Shown: positions 16,334 to 25,707 of the stretch, piece after piece
Layout of the letters: every line of letters begins with the position of its first letter
Numbering within the stretch: the stretch's first letter is position 1
DNA from: Pedobacter sp.
GTDB lineage: Bacteria; Bacteroidota; Bacteroidia; Sphingobacteriales; Sphingobacteriaceae
Direction of reading: 5' to 3'
Assembly (NCBI GenBank): GCA_008015505.1
Contig: SSFR01000019.1
Span: 1-64,000, forward strand
Length of the DNA: 64,000 nt
Made by a program: the position numbers and the translations under genes
Notes under the pieces: model-generated
Told to the model about the DNA's origin: nothing
Databases searched by the model: none
Seen by the model: only the letters and a program-made list of their open reading frames with translations

Positions 16334-18393
16334 TAAACAGACAATGACTTAAGCTTGTTGGGAGTTATTTTATAAAAACGAATAAGTACAATCTCAGCAG
16401 CTAAACACAATAGAGCAAGTATTAGACATAATTTCCAAAGTTGTAACCCTTGATTGACTGCCTTTACCTCACTTTGGATTGATCCTTGGGAAGTATCAAA
16501 CAAATGAATCTTTTTTCCCTGAAACTTTGCTTCCAATGCCGAGTTACTGGCATAGCTAAGATCTGACTCCCCACGATTGTAATTAAAGGATAACAAAGCA
16601 ACCAAACTATCTGCTTTCAGCAATTGGTAATTGCCTGCCTCCTTAACCTGATCAGATACAAATAACCAGCTTGAACTTTCCACTTGACGTAGATCTGGAA
16701 TGGCCTCAAATTTACTTTTGCGCAAAACAAGTGTTTGATTTTGTTTCAGACTTAGTTTGGGAATCTCTAAAAATTGATCCTGTCCGAGTATATAAAACAA
16801 GCGCTGACCGTGTAAACTAGATAGGGCAATTTGATACATCATCGGCACAAATATGGCATGCCGAGCAAGATTACTCGCATCATCATCTAAAGGACTTGCA
16901 GAAATAAATATTCTTCCCTTACCTAATTGATATTCATCAAAAAAATGCTTGCCTCCAGGAAGCTCCAATAAACTTTGGCGGCTTGTTTTACTTTGTGAAC
17001 TAAATTGAAGGTATTTTTTGGCTATGGATAGATCTAGATTCTTAGGAATATGTTCGAATACTTCTCTAAAGACTGGATGCTGCAAATTAACACGTGCTAT
17101 TTTAGTCTCTTGATTAATCACTTGCAATGCCATATCAGCTCCCAAATGACGAAGTAATCCATTCAAGGGGTTTAGATCTCCGTTTAATGCAGGAAAAATT
17201 AATAAAGTCCCACCATGTTGTACATAATTTTTCAGCTGACTAGCTAATCCTTCAGAAATATCGGACACTTCATTTAAAATCAGCATTGAATTATTTCTTA
17301 GCTGAGCATAATCGATGTTTCCAAAACCTGTTTGTTGTAATTCAAAAAAAGCATCCGACCGGTAAAGTGCAGTGACATACCTATTCTCATTCCGACCATT
17401 AATAGCCAAAACGGGCATTTTTTCACGCACATTAAAGCTAAAATAAAGCCGATCATCAAAGGTGATAAAGTAATCTGCAATACTTACTTCTCCTTGCTGC
17501 CAACCTGATTGTAGGCCACCAAATGAAAGCGTGTCGATGCTGGACTTGCGAGGGCCAATACTCACATTACCCAAAGCTTTTTGCTGATCATTGATTTTAA
17601 GCTTGATGGCCACATGCTCTACTTTTTGATCCGAATTGTTACTAAGCTTCACGAATACTTTTTCAGTTTGTCCAGGCCGATGCAGGGGAGAACTGAACCA
17701 AACAGAATCAATAGAAACATTGGGCACAGTATTGGCTTTTAAACGTACCAAACGAACATCAATTGATGACAAAAGCTTCACTGGATCGTTTCCCAGTATA
17801 TTTTGCTGGAAATCTGAAATGAGATAAATTGTTTTTATCGCATTAGGATCAGCCAGAAAAACATCTGCTTGTCTTTCTACAATTTGCTTTAAATTTTTCG
17901 TGTTGCTACTTACCTTAACCTCATCAAGTGCTTTTATAAATACATCTTGGCTTAACAGACGTTGATACTTACCTTCAAAATCATTGGTCAGTAACTGGAA
18001 TTGATCCGAGGGACCATAAGCAGATACAATTTCTTTAGCCCGACGCTTGGCCTCATCCAGTAAACGACCCTCTTTATTCACCGCCTCCATGCTATAGGAA
18101 TTATCAATATAGATACTCACCACATGTTTATGGGCTATGCTGAACTGATCCTTTGCTGGGATATAAGGCTTAGCAAATGCCAGCACAAGAAACGTAATAG
18201 CTAAAATACGTGCTGCTAAAATCAACAGCTTCTTCAGTCGTTGACTGGACGAAGTTTGTTGCTGAATGTTCGCCAGAAAGCGAACATTGCTGAAGTAAAC
18301 CTTTTTAAACTTGCGAAGATTAAATAAATGAACAACAATCGGTACCGCTACCGCCACAAGGGCAAACAGAAATCCGGGGAATAGAAAGCTCAT
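16333..18393 (-). CDS. BatA-domain (aerotolerance regulator N-terminal) membrane protein with VWA-like domain
   Basis: 686 residues. The N-terminus (FLFPGFLFALVAVAVPIVVH, then LFNLRKFKKVYFSNVRFL) is the BatA domain with a membrane helix, a second helix follows (ILAITFLVLAFAKPYI), then a VWA-like domain with a MIDAS-type D-x-S-x-S (YIDNSYSME). A last helix near residue 660 precedes the C-terminus. Such proteins are surface-membrane regulators of unclear role linked to stress tolerance in Bacteroidota. It starts right after a perfect -7 box, giving almost no 5' leader, and overlaps the dihydroorotase-like gene by one base. Confidence 0.85.
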   Translation of the reverse strand: MSFLFPGFLFALVAVAVPIVVHLFNLRKFKKVYFSNVRFLANIQQQTSSSQRLKKLLILAARILAITFLVLAFAKPYIPAKDQFSIAHKHVVSIYIDNSYSMEAVNKEGRLLDEAKRRAKEIVSAYGPSDQFQLLTNDFEGKYQRLLSQDVFIKALDEVKVSSNTKNLKQIVERQADVFLADPNAIKTIYLISDFQQNILGNDPVKLLSSIDVRLVRLKANTVPNVSIDSVWFSSPLHRPGQTEKVFVKLSNNSDQKVEHVAIKLKINDQQKALGNVSIGPRKSSIDTLSFGGLQSGWQQGEVSIADYFITFDDRLYFSFNVREKMPVLAINGRNENRYVTALYRSDAFFELQQTGFGNIDYAQLRNNSMLILNEVSDISEGLASQLKNYVQHGGTLLIFPALNGDLNPLNGLLRHLGADMALQVINQETKIARVNLQHPVFREVFEHIPKNLDLSIAKKYLQFSSQSKTSRQSLLELPGGKHFFDEYQLGKGRIFISASPLDDDASNLARHAIFVPMMYQIALSSLHGQRLFYILGQDQFLEIPKLSLKQNQTLVLRKSKFEAIPDLRQVESSSWLFVSDQVKEAGNYQLLKADSLVALLSFNYNRGESDLSYASNSALEAKFQGKKIHLFDTSQGSIQSEVKAVNQGLQLWKLCLILALLCLAAEIVLIRFYKITPNKLKSLSV

Positions 18394-18399
18394 TGTTCA

Positions 18400-18407
18400 C
18401 AAAAGTA
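18400..18407 (-). promoter_or_regulatory. Bacteroidota -7 promoter box for the BatA gene
   Basis: The minus strand reads TACTTTTG, a perfect TAnnTTTG match, followed by only six bases before the ATG at 18393. Transcription would begin at or within a few bases of the start codon, so the mRNA would be nearly leaderless. The box lies in the 36-base gap after folA. Confidence 0.5.
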
Positions 18408-18429
18408 GGATTTTTTGTGGATCAAAATT

Positions 18430-18912
18430 TCACCGCTTTTCATATACCAGGAAACTATAGTCATACTTATTTTGTTTATCACGATGGTGATCTTCCTGAG
18501 TTAACAACTGCCAAACAGCTGAATCTATTTTGGGGAAATAAGCATCCGCCTCAAATTGATGATGCACCCTGGTTAGGTAAATGATGTTGCACAATGATAA
18601 TGCCTGATGATAAATTTCAGCTCCTCCGATAATAAATACTTCTTGCTTCTGCTTACTGACCTCAATTGCTTGCTGTAATGAATGAACCACCTCACAACCA
18701 GAAATAATTAAATCAGGCTGACGAGTGATCACGATATTTCTTCTGTTTGGTAGTGGCTTGCCAATAGCATCATAGGTTTTTCGTCCCATAATAACAGTAT
18801 GGCCCGTGGTCAACTGTTTAAAGTACTTTAAATCAGCAGGTAAATGCCACAACAACTGATTGTCTTTCCCAATCGCATTATTTTCACTGGCAGCAACAAG
18901 GATACTAAGCAT
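18430..18912 (-). CDS. folA: Dihydrofolate reductase
   Basis: 160 residues from ATG 18912, which begins the canonical sequence MLSILVAASENNAIGKDNQL; the longer ORF would start upstream inside the PhnA-like gene. Signatures are LLWHLPADLKYFK (catalytic acidic residue replaced in the normal way by D in LPADL), VIMGRKTYDAIGKPLPNRRN (NADPH loop) and EVFIIGGAEIYHQAL. It reduces dihydrofolate with NADPH, recycling the product of ThyA. The order thyA, phnA-like, folA on one strand, with 11 bases before folA, indicates an operon. Confidence 0.95.
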   Translation of the reverse strand: MLSILVAASENNAIGKDNQLLWHLPADLKYFKQLTTGHTVIMGRKTYDAIGKPLPNRRNIVITRQPDLIISGCEVVHSLQQAIEVSKQKQEVFIIGGAEIYHQALSLCNIIYLTRVHHQFEADAYFPKIDSAVWQLLTQEDHHRDKQNKYDYSFLVYEKR

Positions 18913-18923
18913 AATATTGGGCA

Positions 18924-19139
18924 CTAATTCTTTTTCTTCAGAAAACATGTTTTAAGGACCAAAGTACTTTTATCCACACGGCACTCTACTTCTTCAGGAT
19001 CAGTCGTTAGGCGAATATTTTTGATTGCCGTTCCCATTTTTAAGGTAAGAGATGATCCTTTTACTTTTAATGTTTTAATAAGCTGCACGGTATCCCCATC
19101 ATTCAGAATCGTTCCATTGCTATCTTTTGTAATGTCCAT
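18924..19139 (-). CDS. PhnA (YjdM) C-terminal-domain protein
   Basis: 71 residues: MDITKDSNGTILNDGDTVQL, then IKTLKVKGSSLTLKMGT, KNIRLTTDP and VECRVD match the C-terminal KOW-like domain of PhnA/YjdM. The N-terminal zinc ribbon of the full-length family is absent, as in many Bacteroidota short forms. Despite the historic name it is not established as a phosphonate enzyme. It lies between thyA and folA on the same strand. Confidence 0.8.
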   Translation of the reverse strand: MDITKDSNGTILNDGDTVQLIKTLKVKGSSLTLKMGTAIKNIRLTTDPEEVECRVDKSTLVLKTCFLKKKN

Positions 19140-19214
19140 TATTTTCAGGGTGTATATTATATATATAATTGTATCTGAATTTAAATTTAGCCTAGTCAGA
19201 TAATCCGAACTTTA

Positions 19215-19232
19215 CCCCCTATCCCTTGGGGG
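19215..19232 (-). terminator. GC-rich hairpin downstream of thyA
   Basis: CCCCC at 19215-19219 pairs with GGGGG at 19228-19232 around an eight-base loop, nine bases past the thyA stop codon. It lacks a run of Ts, so it may slow transcription or stabilise the mRNA end rather than terminate strongly. Confidence 0.35.
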
Positions 19233-19240
19233 CTTTAAAT

Positions 19241-20035
19241 TCAAATGGCCACAGGCGCCTTAATATGCGGATGTGGATCGTAATTCTCGAGCACACAATC
19301 TTCAAACCTAAAGTCAAATAGATTCTTCACGTCAGGATTTAATTTCATTTGCGGTAAAGATCTCGGATCCCGACTCAATTGCAACTCTGCTTGCTGAATG
19401 TGATTACTATACAAATGGGCATCACCCAATGTATGGACAAAACAACCGGGCTTTAAATCACAAACCTGAGCCACCATCAAGGTGAGCAAAGCATAAGAAG
19501 CTATATTAAAAGGCAAACCTAAAAAAATATCCGCACTACGCTGATACAACTGACAACTCAACTGTCCATCAGCCACATAAAACTGAAATAAACAATGACA
19601 CGGCGGAAGCGCCATTTTTGAAAGCTCACTCACATTCCAAGCCGAAACAATGATCCGTCTGGAGTCTGGATTATTTTTAATCTGATCAATCACCTGACTA
19701 ATTTGATCAATATGATCACCACTTGCTGTAGGCCAACAGCGCCATTGATAACCATACACCGGACCTAAATTACCCCGATTGTCTGCCCATTCATCCCAAA
19801 TACTTACTCCATTATCTTTCAAGTATTTAATATTTGTATCCCCCTGTAAGAACCAGATCAGCTCGTGAATAATGGACCTAAGATGCACCTTTTTGGTTGT
19901 TACCAAGGGGAAGCCCTCTTGCAAATCGAATCGCATTTGGTACCCAAAAATACTTCGCGTTCCTGTACCAGTACGATCGTGCTTATGTGTACCGATGCTG
20001 AGCACTTGCTGCATTAAATCAAGGTATTGTTTCAT
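19241..20035 (-). CDS. thyA: Thymidylate synthase
   Basis: 264 residues, the standard ThyA length. It begins [20 protein letters not shown], with [18 protein letters not shown] near the phosphate-binding loop, the catalytic cysteine in [33 protein letters not shown] and [15 protein letters not shown]. It methylates dUMP to dTMP using methylenetetrahydrofolate. FolA, two genes downstream, regenerates tetrahydrofolate. The TATATTCG sequence just before the gene on the minus strand is a one-mismatch -7 box. Confidence 0.98.
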   Translation of the reverse strand: MKQYLDLMQQVLSIGTHKHDRTGTGTRSIFGYQMRFDLQEGFPLVTTKKVHLRSIIHELIWFLQGDTNIKYLKDNGVSIWDEWADNRGNLGPVYGYQWRCWPTASGDHIDQISQVIDQIKNNPDSRRIIVSAWNVSELSKMALPPCHCLFQFYVADGQLSCQLYQRSADIFLGLPFNIASYALLTLMVAQVCDLKPGCFVHTLGDAHLYSNHIQQAELQLSRDPRSLPQMKLNPDVKNLFDFRFEDCVLENYDPHPHIKAPVAI

Positions 20036-20079
20036 GGAAAAATCGTGTAGGGCGAATATACGCTAAGAGACTGTTTAAA

Positions 20080-20571
20080 TCACAAACATTTCAGCTGTTC
20101 CAAAATCGGAATCAACTCCTTTGGACAGAGATACTGATTGTATTGAAAGATAATCTCATAATCCGCATTTAACAAGCAGAGTACTGGAAAGGAAACCAAT
20201 CCATCAATCTCTCCTAGGGCACTTGCTAACTGATGTAGGCCGGTATTAGACCCTGTTGGCTGGTAGTTGAATCTACGTTTATTGAATATAATAGGTCTTT
20301 TATCCTCTGCATCAAACTCAACGAAGTAATAATTTTTATTAAGTAAGTCAATAATGCGACCATCTTTTAACGTTATGTCTCGCATGACCCAACAATATTT
20401 ACACCAACGCGTATGGATAAAAACCACTATAGGCTTTTTTCTGGTAATCTGTAAACTATCCACTTGTTCAAATGAATGGCTTACCAGCTGCGAAAACGAA
20501 GCACTGGGATAACTGATTAATCCCAGCAACATAAAAACGATAACTATATACCCGACGATGGCCGACCTCAT
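20080..20571 (-). CDS. Secreted thioredoxin-like protein
   Basis: 163 residues. A hydrophobic N-terminal segment (AIVGYIVIVFMLLGLISYPS) acts as a signal or anchor. The redox motif is WCKYC (in FIHTRWCKYCWVM), and the C-terminal part has the thioredoxin cis-proline type segment (LVSFPVLCLL). It is expected to reduce or shuffle disulfides in the periplasm. It starts six bases after the TonB-receptor gene ends on the same strand, so the two probably form one unit. Confidence 0.8.
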   Translation of the reverse strand: MRSAIVGYIVIVFMLLGLISYPSASFSQLVSHSFEQVDSLQITRKKPIVVFIHTRWCKYCWVMRDITLKDGRIIDLLNKNYYFVEFDAEDKRPIIFNKRRFNYQPTGSNTGLHQLASALGEIDGLVSFPVLCLLNADYEIIFQYNQYLCPKELIPILEQLKCL

Positions 20572-20577
20572 TTTTAA

Positions 20578-22866
20578 TTATCTGATAGCCATCCGGACAC
20601 CAAGAAATCCACGGATTCCTTGGTTAGGAGCATAGTTATAATCAGCATCAAATCGCAAATTATATGGATTGTTTACTTCTAAATTTTTATTAAAAGGATC
20701 TTCTGTTCGGGCAATGATAAACGGATTACCTTGATTAGGCGTCCAGTTAAGCAGATTTTTCACCCCCCCATATACCTCCACATGTTTAAAGCCACTATAC
20801 ACCAATTGAATATTCTGAATACTCCACCAAGGAGAATATTCACGTCGAGGATCGAGCTCATTGATTAGCTTAAGACGCATCGGACTATACAAGTTGCCTG
20901 TATAATCAATACCTAAATGCATTTTTTTGAACTTGTACGATAACGCCCAAGTTCCAGCAAATCTTTCCGTTCTAATGGGCCATTGTTTTTCTCCCTTTTC
21001 ATCTACGAGATATGTATCCAAATAAGTACCTCCAAGTATCACTTTGAACCCGTTATTGAAAGCAATATCTACATTGGTGCTTACTCCCCTACTCACTGCA
21101 TGACCTGATGTGTTGTCATAAATAATTTTGGTTTGATCGGTATCGTAATCAGGTGTGATTTTATTTTCAAAATAAGTATAAAAAGCGCTCGCATCGAATC
21201 CAATAAATGTTCCATTCAGCGTATGAATTTTCTTCATATAATTCAAATTGGCATTATAAGACTGTTCAGGCTTCAGCTCGTTTTTAATCACCACAGTTCG
21301 AGACCCTGTCAATGCCGCATGATCCTCAGAAAATAAATTCACAATCCGATAGCCCGTCCCTGCATTAAATCGTATGCTATTTTTATCGTTGATCGTCCAT
21401 TTATAACCCAACCTTGGTGTATAGATGCTTCCATGAACCGAGTTATAATCGTAACGAAAGCCAAGTAATAGCTTATGTTTGGGCATAAATGCTATTTCAT
21501 CTTGCACAAAAACACCAGGCAACCAACTTTTTTGCAATTGAATGGCTGCATTGCTACCACTTTGTGTAGCTACAGTATTGGTTGCCGGAGTATTATCCGA
21601 ATACTGCGTATAACGCAACGATGTTCCAGCAAGTAGATCATGATGTCCCCATTTACCATCCCAATGTAATTGAGCAAAACCTATTTGTTGCCGAGCAATG
21701 TAAGAATCGGTGCCATACCGACTGTCCTGATCATGATAGTTATAAGAAAAAGAGGCCATTACATTTTCTTTGGTCGGCAGCTGATAAGCCCCCAATAGTT
21801 CATAACGCGCAGTATAAATACTCTCCCCATATAGCTCATCCCCCCCTCTAAAGGCTTTAGTCCACCGCATATCTCCTCCCCAACGATCCTCATAATTAAA
21901 CCTACCGGCCAAATTGAATAATCGATTATTTTTTCTTTCGAAATTCCATTTTTGGAACACAGAAATGCGATCTTGCAAAGTTACATCCGTAAAACCGTCT
22001 CCATTATGGTCTATCGCACTCCCATATTTAAAGTAATTAATCCCAGTAAGTGCTGTTGCTTTAGTCCCTACATTGGTCTTAAATCCCAAATCAGTATTCC
22101 ACTCCTGATGGGTGGTACTAAAAACATCAGCCGAAAACCAAGGTGCATTTTGTGGCTTTTTGGTAATAATATTCACGATACCAGCAACTGCCTCACTACC
22201 ATACAAAGAAGATGCCGGACCCTTGACAATTTCAATACGCTCTACCAACGAGTTGGGAATACCTGATAAACCATAAGTCGTAGCCAAACCACTCACAATT
22301 GGCATTCCATCGATTAATATCATGGTATAAGCCCCCTCCAAACCATTGATATGAATATCGCCTGTATTACATACGCTACAATTGAGCTGAGGTCGCACGC
22401 CATTCACATTCTGCAAAGCATCAAAAATATTAGGTGTAGGATTTTTCTTAAAAAAAGATGGGGCATATACTTCCACAGGAACTGTACTTTCTGCACGATT
22501 AATCTCTTTTAGTGTACCTGAAACAACCACCTCGTTAAGGTTATTCTTCAAGCTAGTGAGATCAAAGTGTAATGTAGCATTTATACCCTGCTTAATCGTA
22601 ACCCACTTTTCCACCTTTGAAAAACCTATATAGGTTACTTGGATTTTGTATGTGCCTGGAGAAACACCTTTAATTTTAAACTTCCCTGTACTATCGCTCG
22701 ATGTCCTTAGCGAAGTACCCACCAAAGCTACATGAGCATATTCGATGGGACTCCCTTCCGAAGTTACTTTACCTGAAATAACATTTGTTTGGGCGATGGA
22801 TTGTTTACTTAGCGCACCCAATAAAATAAGGGCACTCAAGTAGGCGGAGACTAGCTTTAGCTTCAT
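20578..22866 (-). CDS. TonB-dependent outer-membrane receptor
   Basis: 762 residues. Signal peptide to about SIAQ, then a carboxypeptidase-regulatory-like beta-sandwich (NVISGKVTSEGSPIEYAHVA ... GTYKIQVTYIGF, ~28-110), a plug domain (VPVEVYAPSFFKKNPTPNIF ... ILIDGMPIVSGLAT ... IEIVKGPASSLYGSEAVAGI) and a beta-barrel to the C-terminus. The segment LNCSVCNTGDIHINGLEGAY with a CxxC in the plug recalls receptors for metals or cobalamin-like ligands. The downstream thioredoxin-like gene is co-directional. Substrate is not certain; a metal complex is possible. Confidence 0.9.
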   Translation of the reverse strand: MKLKLVSAYLSALILLGALSKQSIAQTNVISGKVTSEGSPIEYAHVALVGTSLRTSSDSTGKFKIKGVSPGTYKIQVTYIGFSKVEKWVTIKQGINATLHFDLTSLKNNLNEVVVSGTLKEINRAESTVPVEVYAPSFFKKNPTPNIFDALQNVNGVRPQLNCSVCNTGDIHINGLEGAYTMILIDGMPIVSGLATTYGLSGIPNSLVERIEIVKGPASSLYGSEAVAGIVNIITKKPQNAPWFSADVFSTTHQEWNTDLGFKTNVGTKATALTGINYFKYGSAIDHNGDGFTDVTLQDRISVFQKWNFERKNNRLFNLAGRFNYEDRWGGDMRWTKAFRGGDELYGESIYTARYELLGAYQLPTKENVMASFSYNYHDQDSRYGTDSYIARQQIGFAQLHWDGKWGHHDLLAGTSLRYTQYSDNTPATNTVATQSGSNAAIQLQKSWLPGVFVQDEIAFMPKHKLLLGFRYDYNSVHGSIYTPRLGYKWTINDKNSIRFNAGTGYRIVNLFSEDHAALTGSRTVVIKNELKPEQSYNANLNYMKKIHTLNGTFIGFDASAFYTYFENKITPDYDTDQTKIIYDNTSGHAVSRGVSTNVDIAFNNGFKVILGGTYLDTYLVDEKGEKQWPIRTERFAGTWALSYKFKKMHLGIDYTGNLYSPMRLKLINELDPRREYSPWWSIQNIQLVYSGFKHVEVYGGVKNLLNWTPNQGNPFIIARTEDPFNKNLEVNNPYNLRFDADYNYAPNQGIRGFLGVRMAIR

Positions 22867-23190
22867 TTATTATTAAGACTGAATATAAATAAGCTGCAAA
22901 AATGAGATTATGTTATCATAAAACCAAGAAAATAGTTAATTGAAGATTAGATAGTGATGATTGGTAGTCCTTTTATGAGACTAACCCAATAATCTATTTT
23001 AAAATGAACCTTAAAGCAAGTAATATGATGTTAATCATGAAGGATAGACTCTCTCAGATGAAAATTCAAAATTTAGGTCTAACTTGTCAACTAGTAGAAC
23101 TTACTATTAGATAATAGGCTAACACATGTAGATTACTCCCAGAGTACACTTCTGTGTATAGAAAAGGGGGATATAAAAACAAAGAAATTG
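22867..23190. promoter_or_regulatory. Divergent promoter region between TonB-receptor and epimerase genes
   Basis: Both flanking genes are transcribed outwards, so their promoters must lie here. The region is AT-rich and I found no confident consensus box. A short plus-strand ORF near 23030 (MMLIMKDRLSQMKIQN...) has no supporting signal and is not called. Confidence 0.35.
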
Positions 23191-24108
23191 ATGCCCAAAA
23201 CAATTCTCATAACTGGAGCTAGTGGCCTGATCGGCAAAGCGCTCACACGAGCACTCATTGACAAAGGATATGCCATCAATATGCTAACTCATAGTACAGC
23301 AATACAAACTAGTGAATCTGCTCTGATAAAGATATTCAAATGGAATATCGACAAGCAAGAAATTGACCCAGACTGCTTCAAACAGGTTGATGCAATTATT
23401 CATCTTGCTGGTGAAAGTGTTGCTAGCGGACGGTGGGACGCTAAGCGTAAAGTCCGACTTGCCAAAAGTCGCATCGAGTCCATCAAACTCATCTATTCAC
23501 TTCTAGAAAAAGACAGCGGTCATCAGATCAAAACAATAATTTCGGCCTCTGCAATTGGATATTACGGCCATCGTGGAGATGAATCATTGAGTGAAGACAG
23601 TCCTCCAGGAACAGATTTTTTATCTCGTTTATGTGTAGACTGGGAAAATACTGTTGGCAATGGGCGGGCACTGGGCTTACGTACCGTCTGTTTACGCACC
23701 GGCTTAGTATTATCTAAGGAGGGCGGGGGACTAGCTCCCATAGTCTCAACTACTCGTTTGGGCTTAGCAACAGTTCTTGGCTCTGGCACCCAATGGGTAT
23801 CATGGATTCATATAGAAGATGTTGTAAGCATGTATATTCATGCACTAGAAAATACGTCCATTCATGGAGTATACAATATGGTTGCTCCTTATCCAGTAAG
23901 CAACCAGGAACTAGTAAAAACACTTGCGCAAACCCTAAAAAAGCCATTATGGCTTATTCATATTCCTACATGCTTACTCCGACTACTTTTAGGAGAAATG
24001 TCTATTCTTTTACTAAATAGCACTAAAGTAAGCTCAGACAAAATCCTATCCAAAGGCTTTAATTTCAAATTCTCTACTTTAACTGCAGCACTAAAAAATC
24101 TTTATTAA
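23191..24108 (+). CDS. TIGR01777-family SDR epimerase (YfcH-like)
   Basis: 305 residues from ATG 23191; an in-frame TTG three bases before is not needed. The Rossmann motif is TILITGASGLIGKALTRAL, with HLAGESVASGRWDAKRK, ISASAIGYYGHRGDE, and LRTGLVLSKEGGGLA, all family signatures. C-terminal DUF1731 segment contains GVYNMVAPYPVSNQELVK. It is an NAD(P)-dependent sugar-nucleotide-type SDR (SDR39U1 group) whose substrate is unknown. The gene is isolated on the plus strand, opposite folP. Confidence 0.9.
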   Translation: MPKTILITGASGLIGKALTRALIDKGYAINMLTHSTAIQTSESALIKIFKWNIDKQEIDPDCFKQVDAIIHLAGESVASGRWDAKRKVRLAKSRIESIKLIYSLLEKDSGHQIKTIISASAIGYYGHRGDESLSEDSPPGTDFLSRLCVDWENTVGNGRALGLRTVCLRTGLVLSKEGGGLAPIVSTTRLGLATVLGSGTQWVSWIHIEDVVSMYIHALENTSIHGVYNMVAPYPVSNQELVKTLAQTLKKPLWLIHIPTCLLRLLLGEMSILLLNSTKVSSDKILSKGFNFKFSTLTAALKNLY

Positions 24109-24169
24109 GGATTTATCCCACATTTATCATATTGTTTATTATTTAGTTGTATCATCGATAATTGTGATA

Positions 24170-25048
24170 TCATTTCAATTGATTAAAAATCCGCACTGCC
24201 TCCACAGCAGGTTTCACATCATGCACACGAAGCAAATTGGCCCCTTTGAGCAAAGCCATAGTGTGAATTACAGTTGTACCATTTAGTGCTTCAGTAGGGG
24301 TAATACCGAGCAATTTATAGATCATGGTTTTACGCGATACCCCCACGAGCATGGGTAAGTTCAATTCATTCAATGCATCTAGCCTGTTCAGGAGTTCATA
24401 GTTTTGTTCAAGGGTTTTAGCAAACCCAAATCCAGGATCAATGATTAAATCAACCACACCCAACTTCCGAAGCTGCTCTATCTTCCTAACGAAATAACTA
24501 TACAACTCGACCAAAATATCCTCTCCATATTGTGCATATTCACACATCGTTTGTGGATTTCCTTTCATATGCATCAAAATGTATGAAACTTTCAAACGAG
24601 CAACAGTTGCAAACATCGTTGAATCCAACTCTCCGGCTGAAATATCATTAATCATCTGCGCTCCTTCTTGAACTGATAACTCAGCAACTAATGCCCTGAA
24701 AGTATCTATTGAAATCACTGCATTGGGAAATTCTTTTTTGATCACTTTCAGAAGAGGAAGTATTCGTTTGATTTCTTCCTCTTCTGAAATAAACCTAGCC
24801 CCTGGTCGCGAGGAATAAGCACCAAGATCAATCACAGCTGCCCCCTCCTGAAGCATACGAGCACATTGCTTCAATGCCCTATTGATCGTATGATAACGAC
24901 CACCATCATAAAATGAATCTGGCGTTACATTTAATATCCCCATCACTTGGGGCGAGGAAAAATCTAACAAACGACCAACATCGTTTAACACTTGTTTCTG
25001 ATGCAGTTTAACTTTTTGGCTGATCATGGATTTAGCAGCTAAATTCAC
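24170..25048 (-). CDS. folP: Dihydropteroate synthase
   Basis: 292 residues. Signatures: VMGILNVTPDSFYDGGRYH (pterin-binding loop), EGAAVIDLGAYSSRPGARF, ISIDTFRALVAEL, MINDISAGELDS and LIIDPGFGFAKTLEQNYELL plus VGVSRKTMIYKLLG. It joins p-aminobenzoate to the pterin precursor to make dihydropteroate in folate synthesis; sulfonamides act on it. Start at 25048 or Met8 are both possible. The leader-peptide cluster lies just upstream on the same strand but has its own spacing and is probably separate. Confidence 0.96.
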   Translation of the reverse strand: MNLAAKSMISQKVKLHQKQVLNDVGRLLDFSSPQVMGILNVTPDSFYDGGRYHTINRALKQCARMLQEGAAVIDLGAYSSRPGARFISEEEEIKRILPLLKVIKKEFPNAVISIDTFRALVAELSVQEGAQMINDISAGELDSTMFATVARLKVSYILMHMKGNPQTMCEYAQYGEDILVELYSYFVRKIEQLRKLGVVDLIIDPGFGFAKTLEQNYELLNRLDALNELNLPMLVGVSRKTMIYKLLGITPTEALNGTTVIHTMALLKGANLLRVHDVKPAVEAVRIFNQLK

Positions 25049-25089
25049 GTTTTTGACGCAAAACTACAATAACTCCTTAATCTATGTTT

Positions 25090-25197
25090 TCAATAGTTCG
25101 TTAAGCTTTCCGCGACAATTGAGAAATGTTTTTTATCGTCCCATTTTCTTTCTACTAACCCTAAAAATTTAACGCGCTTCATTGGCATCAAGAACAT
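25090..25197 (-). CDS. Possible 35-residue ORF of unknown origin
   Basis: The minus strand reads MFLMPMKRVKFLGLVERKWD then DKKHFSIVAESLTNY and a stop. It has no double-glycine motif and its composition is like the end of a larger cytosolic protein, so it may be a gene remnant. I do not recognise it. It lies between folP and the first leader-peptide gene. Confidence 0.2.
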   Translation of the reverse strand: MFLMPMKRVKFLGLVERKWDDKKHFSIVAESLTNY

Positions 25198-25205
25198 TAT
25201 TAGAA

Positions 25206-25358
25206 CTAGAATAGACCTCTAACCCAGTTATAAAAAAGTTTCACAGCAGCAATTAGATCTGTGGCAGTTCTAGCTTTATAAGTACCACCATTTTGTATTC
25301 TCATTTCACTAATATTCATCTCATGAACATCGCAAGTTTTTAGCTTCATATTTTCCAT
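25206..25358 (-). CDS. Double-glycine leader peptide 1 (bacteriocin/pheromone-like)
   Basis: A 50-residue precursor too short for usual gene callers. Leader MENMKLKTCDVHEMNISEMR, IQNGG ends in the Gly-Gly cleavage site at residues 24-25, with the spaced hydrophobic and Glu residues (NISEM) typical of leaders processed by C39-peptidase ABC exporters. The 25-residue mature part (TYKARTATDLIAAVKLFYNW, VRGLF) is cationic (four K/R, one D) and could form an amphipathic helix, as in antimicrobial or signalling peptides. Two related genes follow upstream on the same strand, sharing the MEN-KL start and GG motif. No exporter gene lies in the window. Precursor status is inferred from the leader pattern. 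Confidence 0.7.
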   Translation of the reverse strand: MENMKLKTCDVHEMNISEMRIQNGGTYKARTATDLIAAVKLFYNWVRGLF

Positions 25359-25390
25359 TTTTTAGATTTTTTAATGAATAACATCAATTA

Positions 25391-25540
25391 TTACTTTAAA
25401 ACTTTAGGCAAGCTCGTTATTACACTAACTCCTATTAAAAGAAAGAGTGGTATTAATAGTGAAGCTCCACCATGTAGCTTTTTCATTTAATTAACATTCA
25501 ATTTCTGAATATCAAATGTGTTCAACTTTATATTTTCCAT
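25391..25540 (-). pseudogene. Double-glycine leader peptide 2, interrupted by a stop codon
   Basis: Reading from ATG 25540: MENIKLNTFDIQKLNVN, then TAA at 25489-25487, then in the same frame MKKLHGG and ASLLIPLFLLIGVSVITSLP-KVLK before the final stop at 25391. The stop sits where peptides 1 and 3 have glutamate (SEM, TEM), so a single G-to-T change of GAA to TAA explains it. The ATG directly after the stop might still start a truncated MKKLHGG product. The mature part is very hydrophobic. The gene shares the MEN-KL start with peptide 1. Confidence 0.65.
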
Positions 25541-25707
25541 ATTATTAAATTTTGATGGTGCGTCTAAGGATTGATAAACATTTATTTAGAATGTGATATG
25601 AGTATTTGGTATATGAATTCTACAAGCTTTTGACTATATGCTCAGTATCACCAATTAATAGGAAACAATCAATTACTTAGGTAAACCACCCAGTGGTATG
25701 ACCCAAT

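Noticed and set aside
16333..16335. Overlap of the dihydroorotase-like and BatA genes as an annotation error
   Set aside because: Both ends fit conserved family termini; one-base overlaps are normal in operons.
23030..23115. Short plus-strand ORF beginning MMLIMKDRLSQMKIQN as a fourth leader peptide
   Set aside because: No Gly-Gly motif and it lies in a divergent promoter region far from the cluster.
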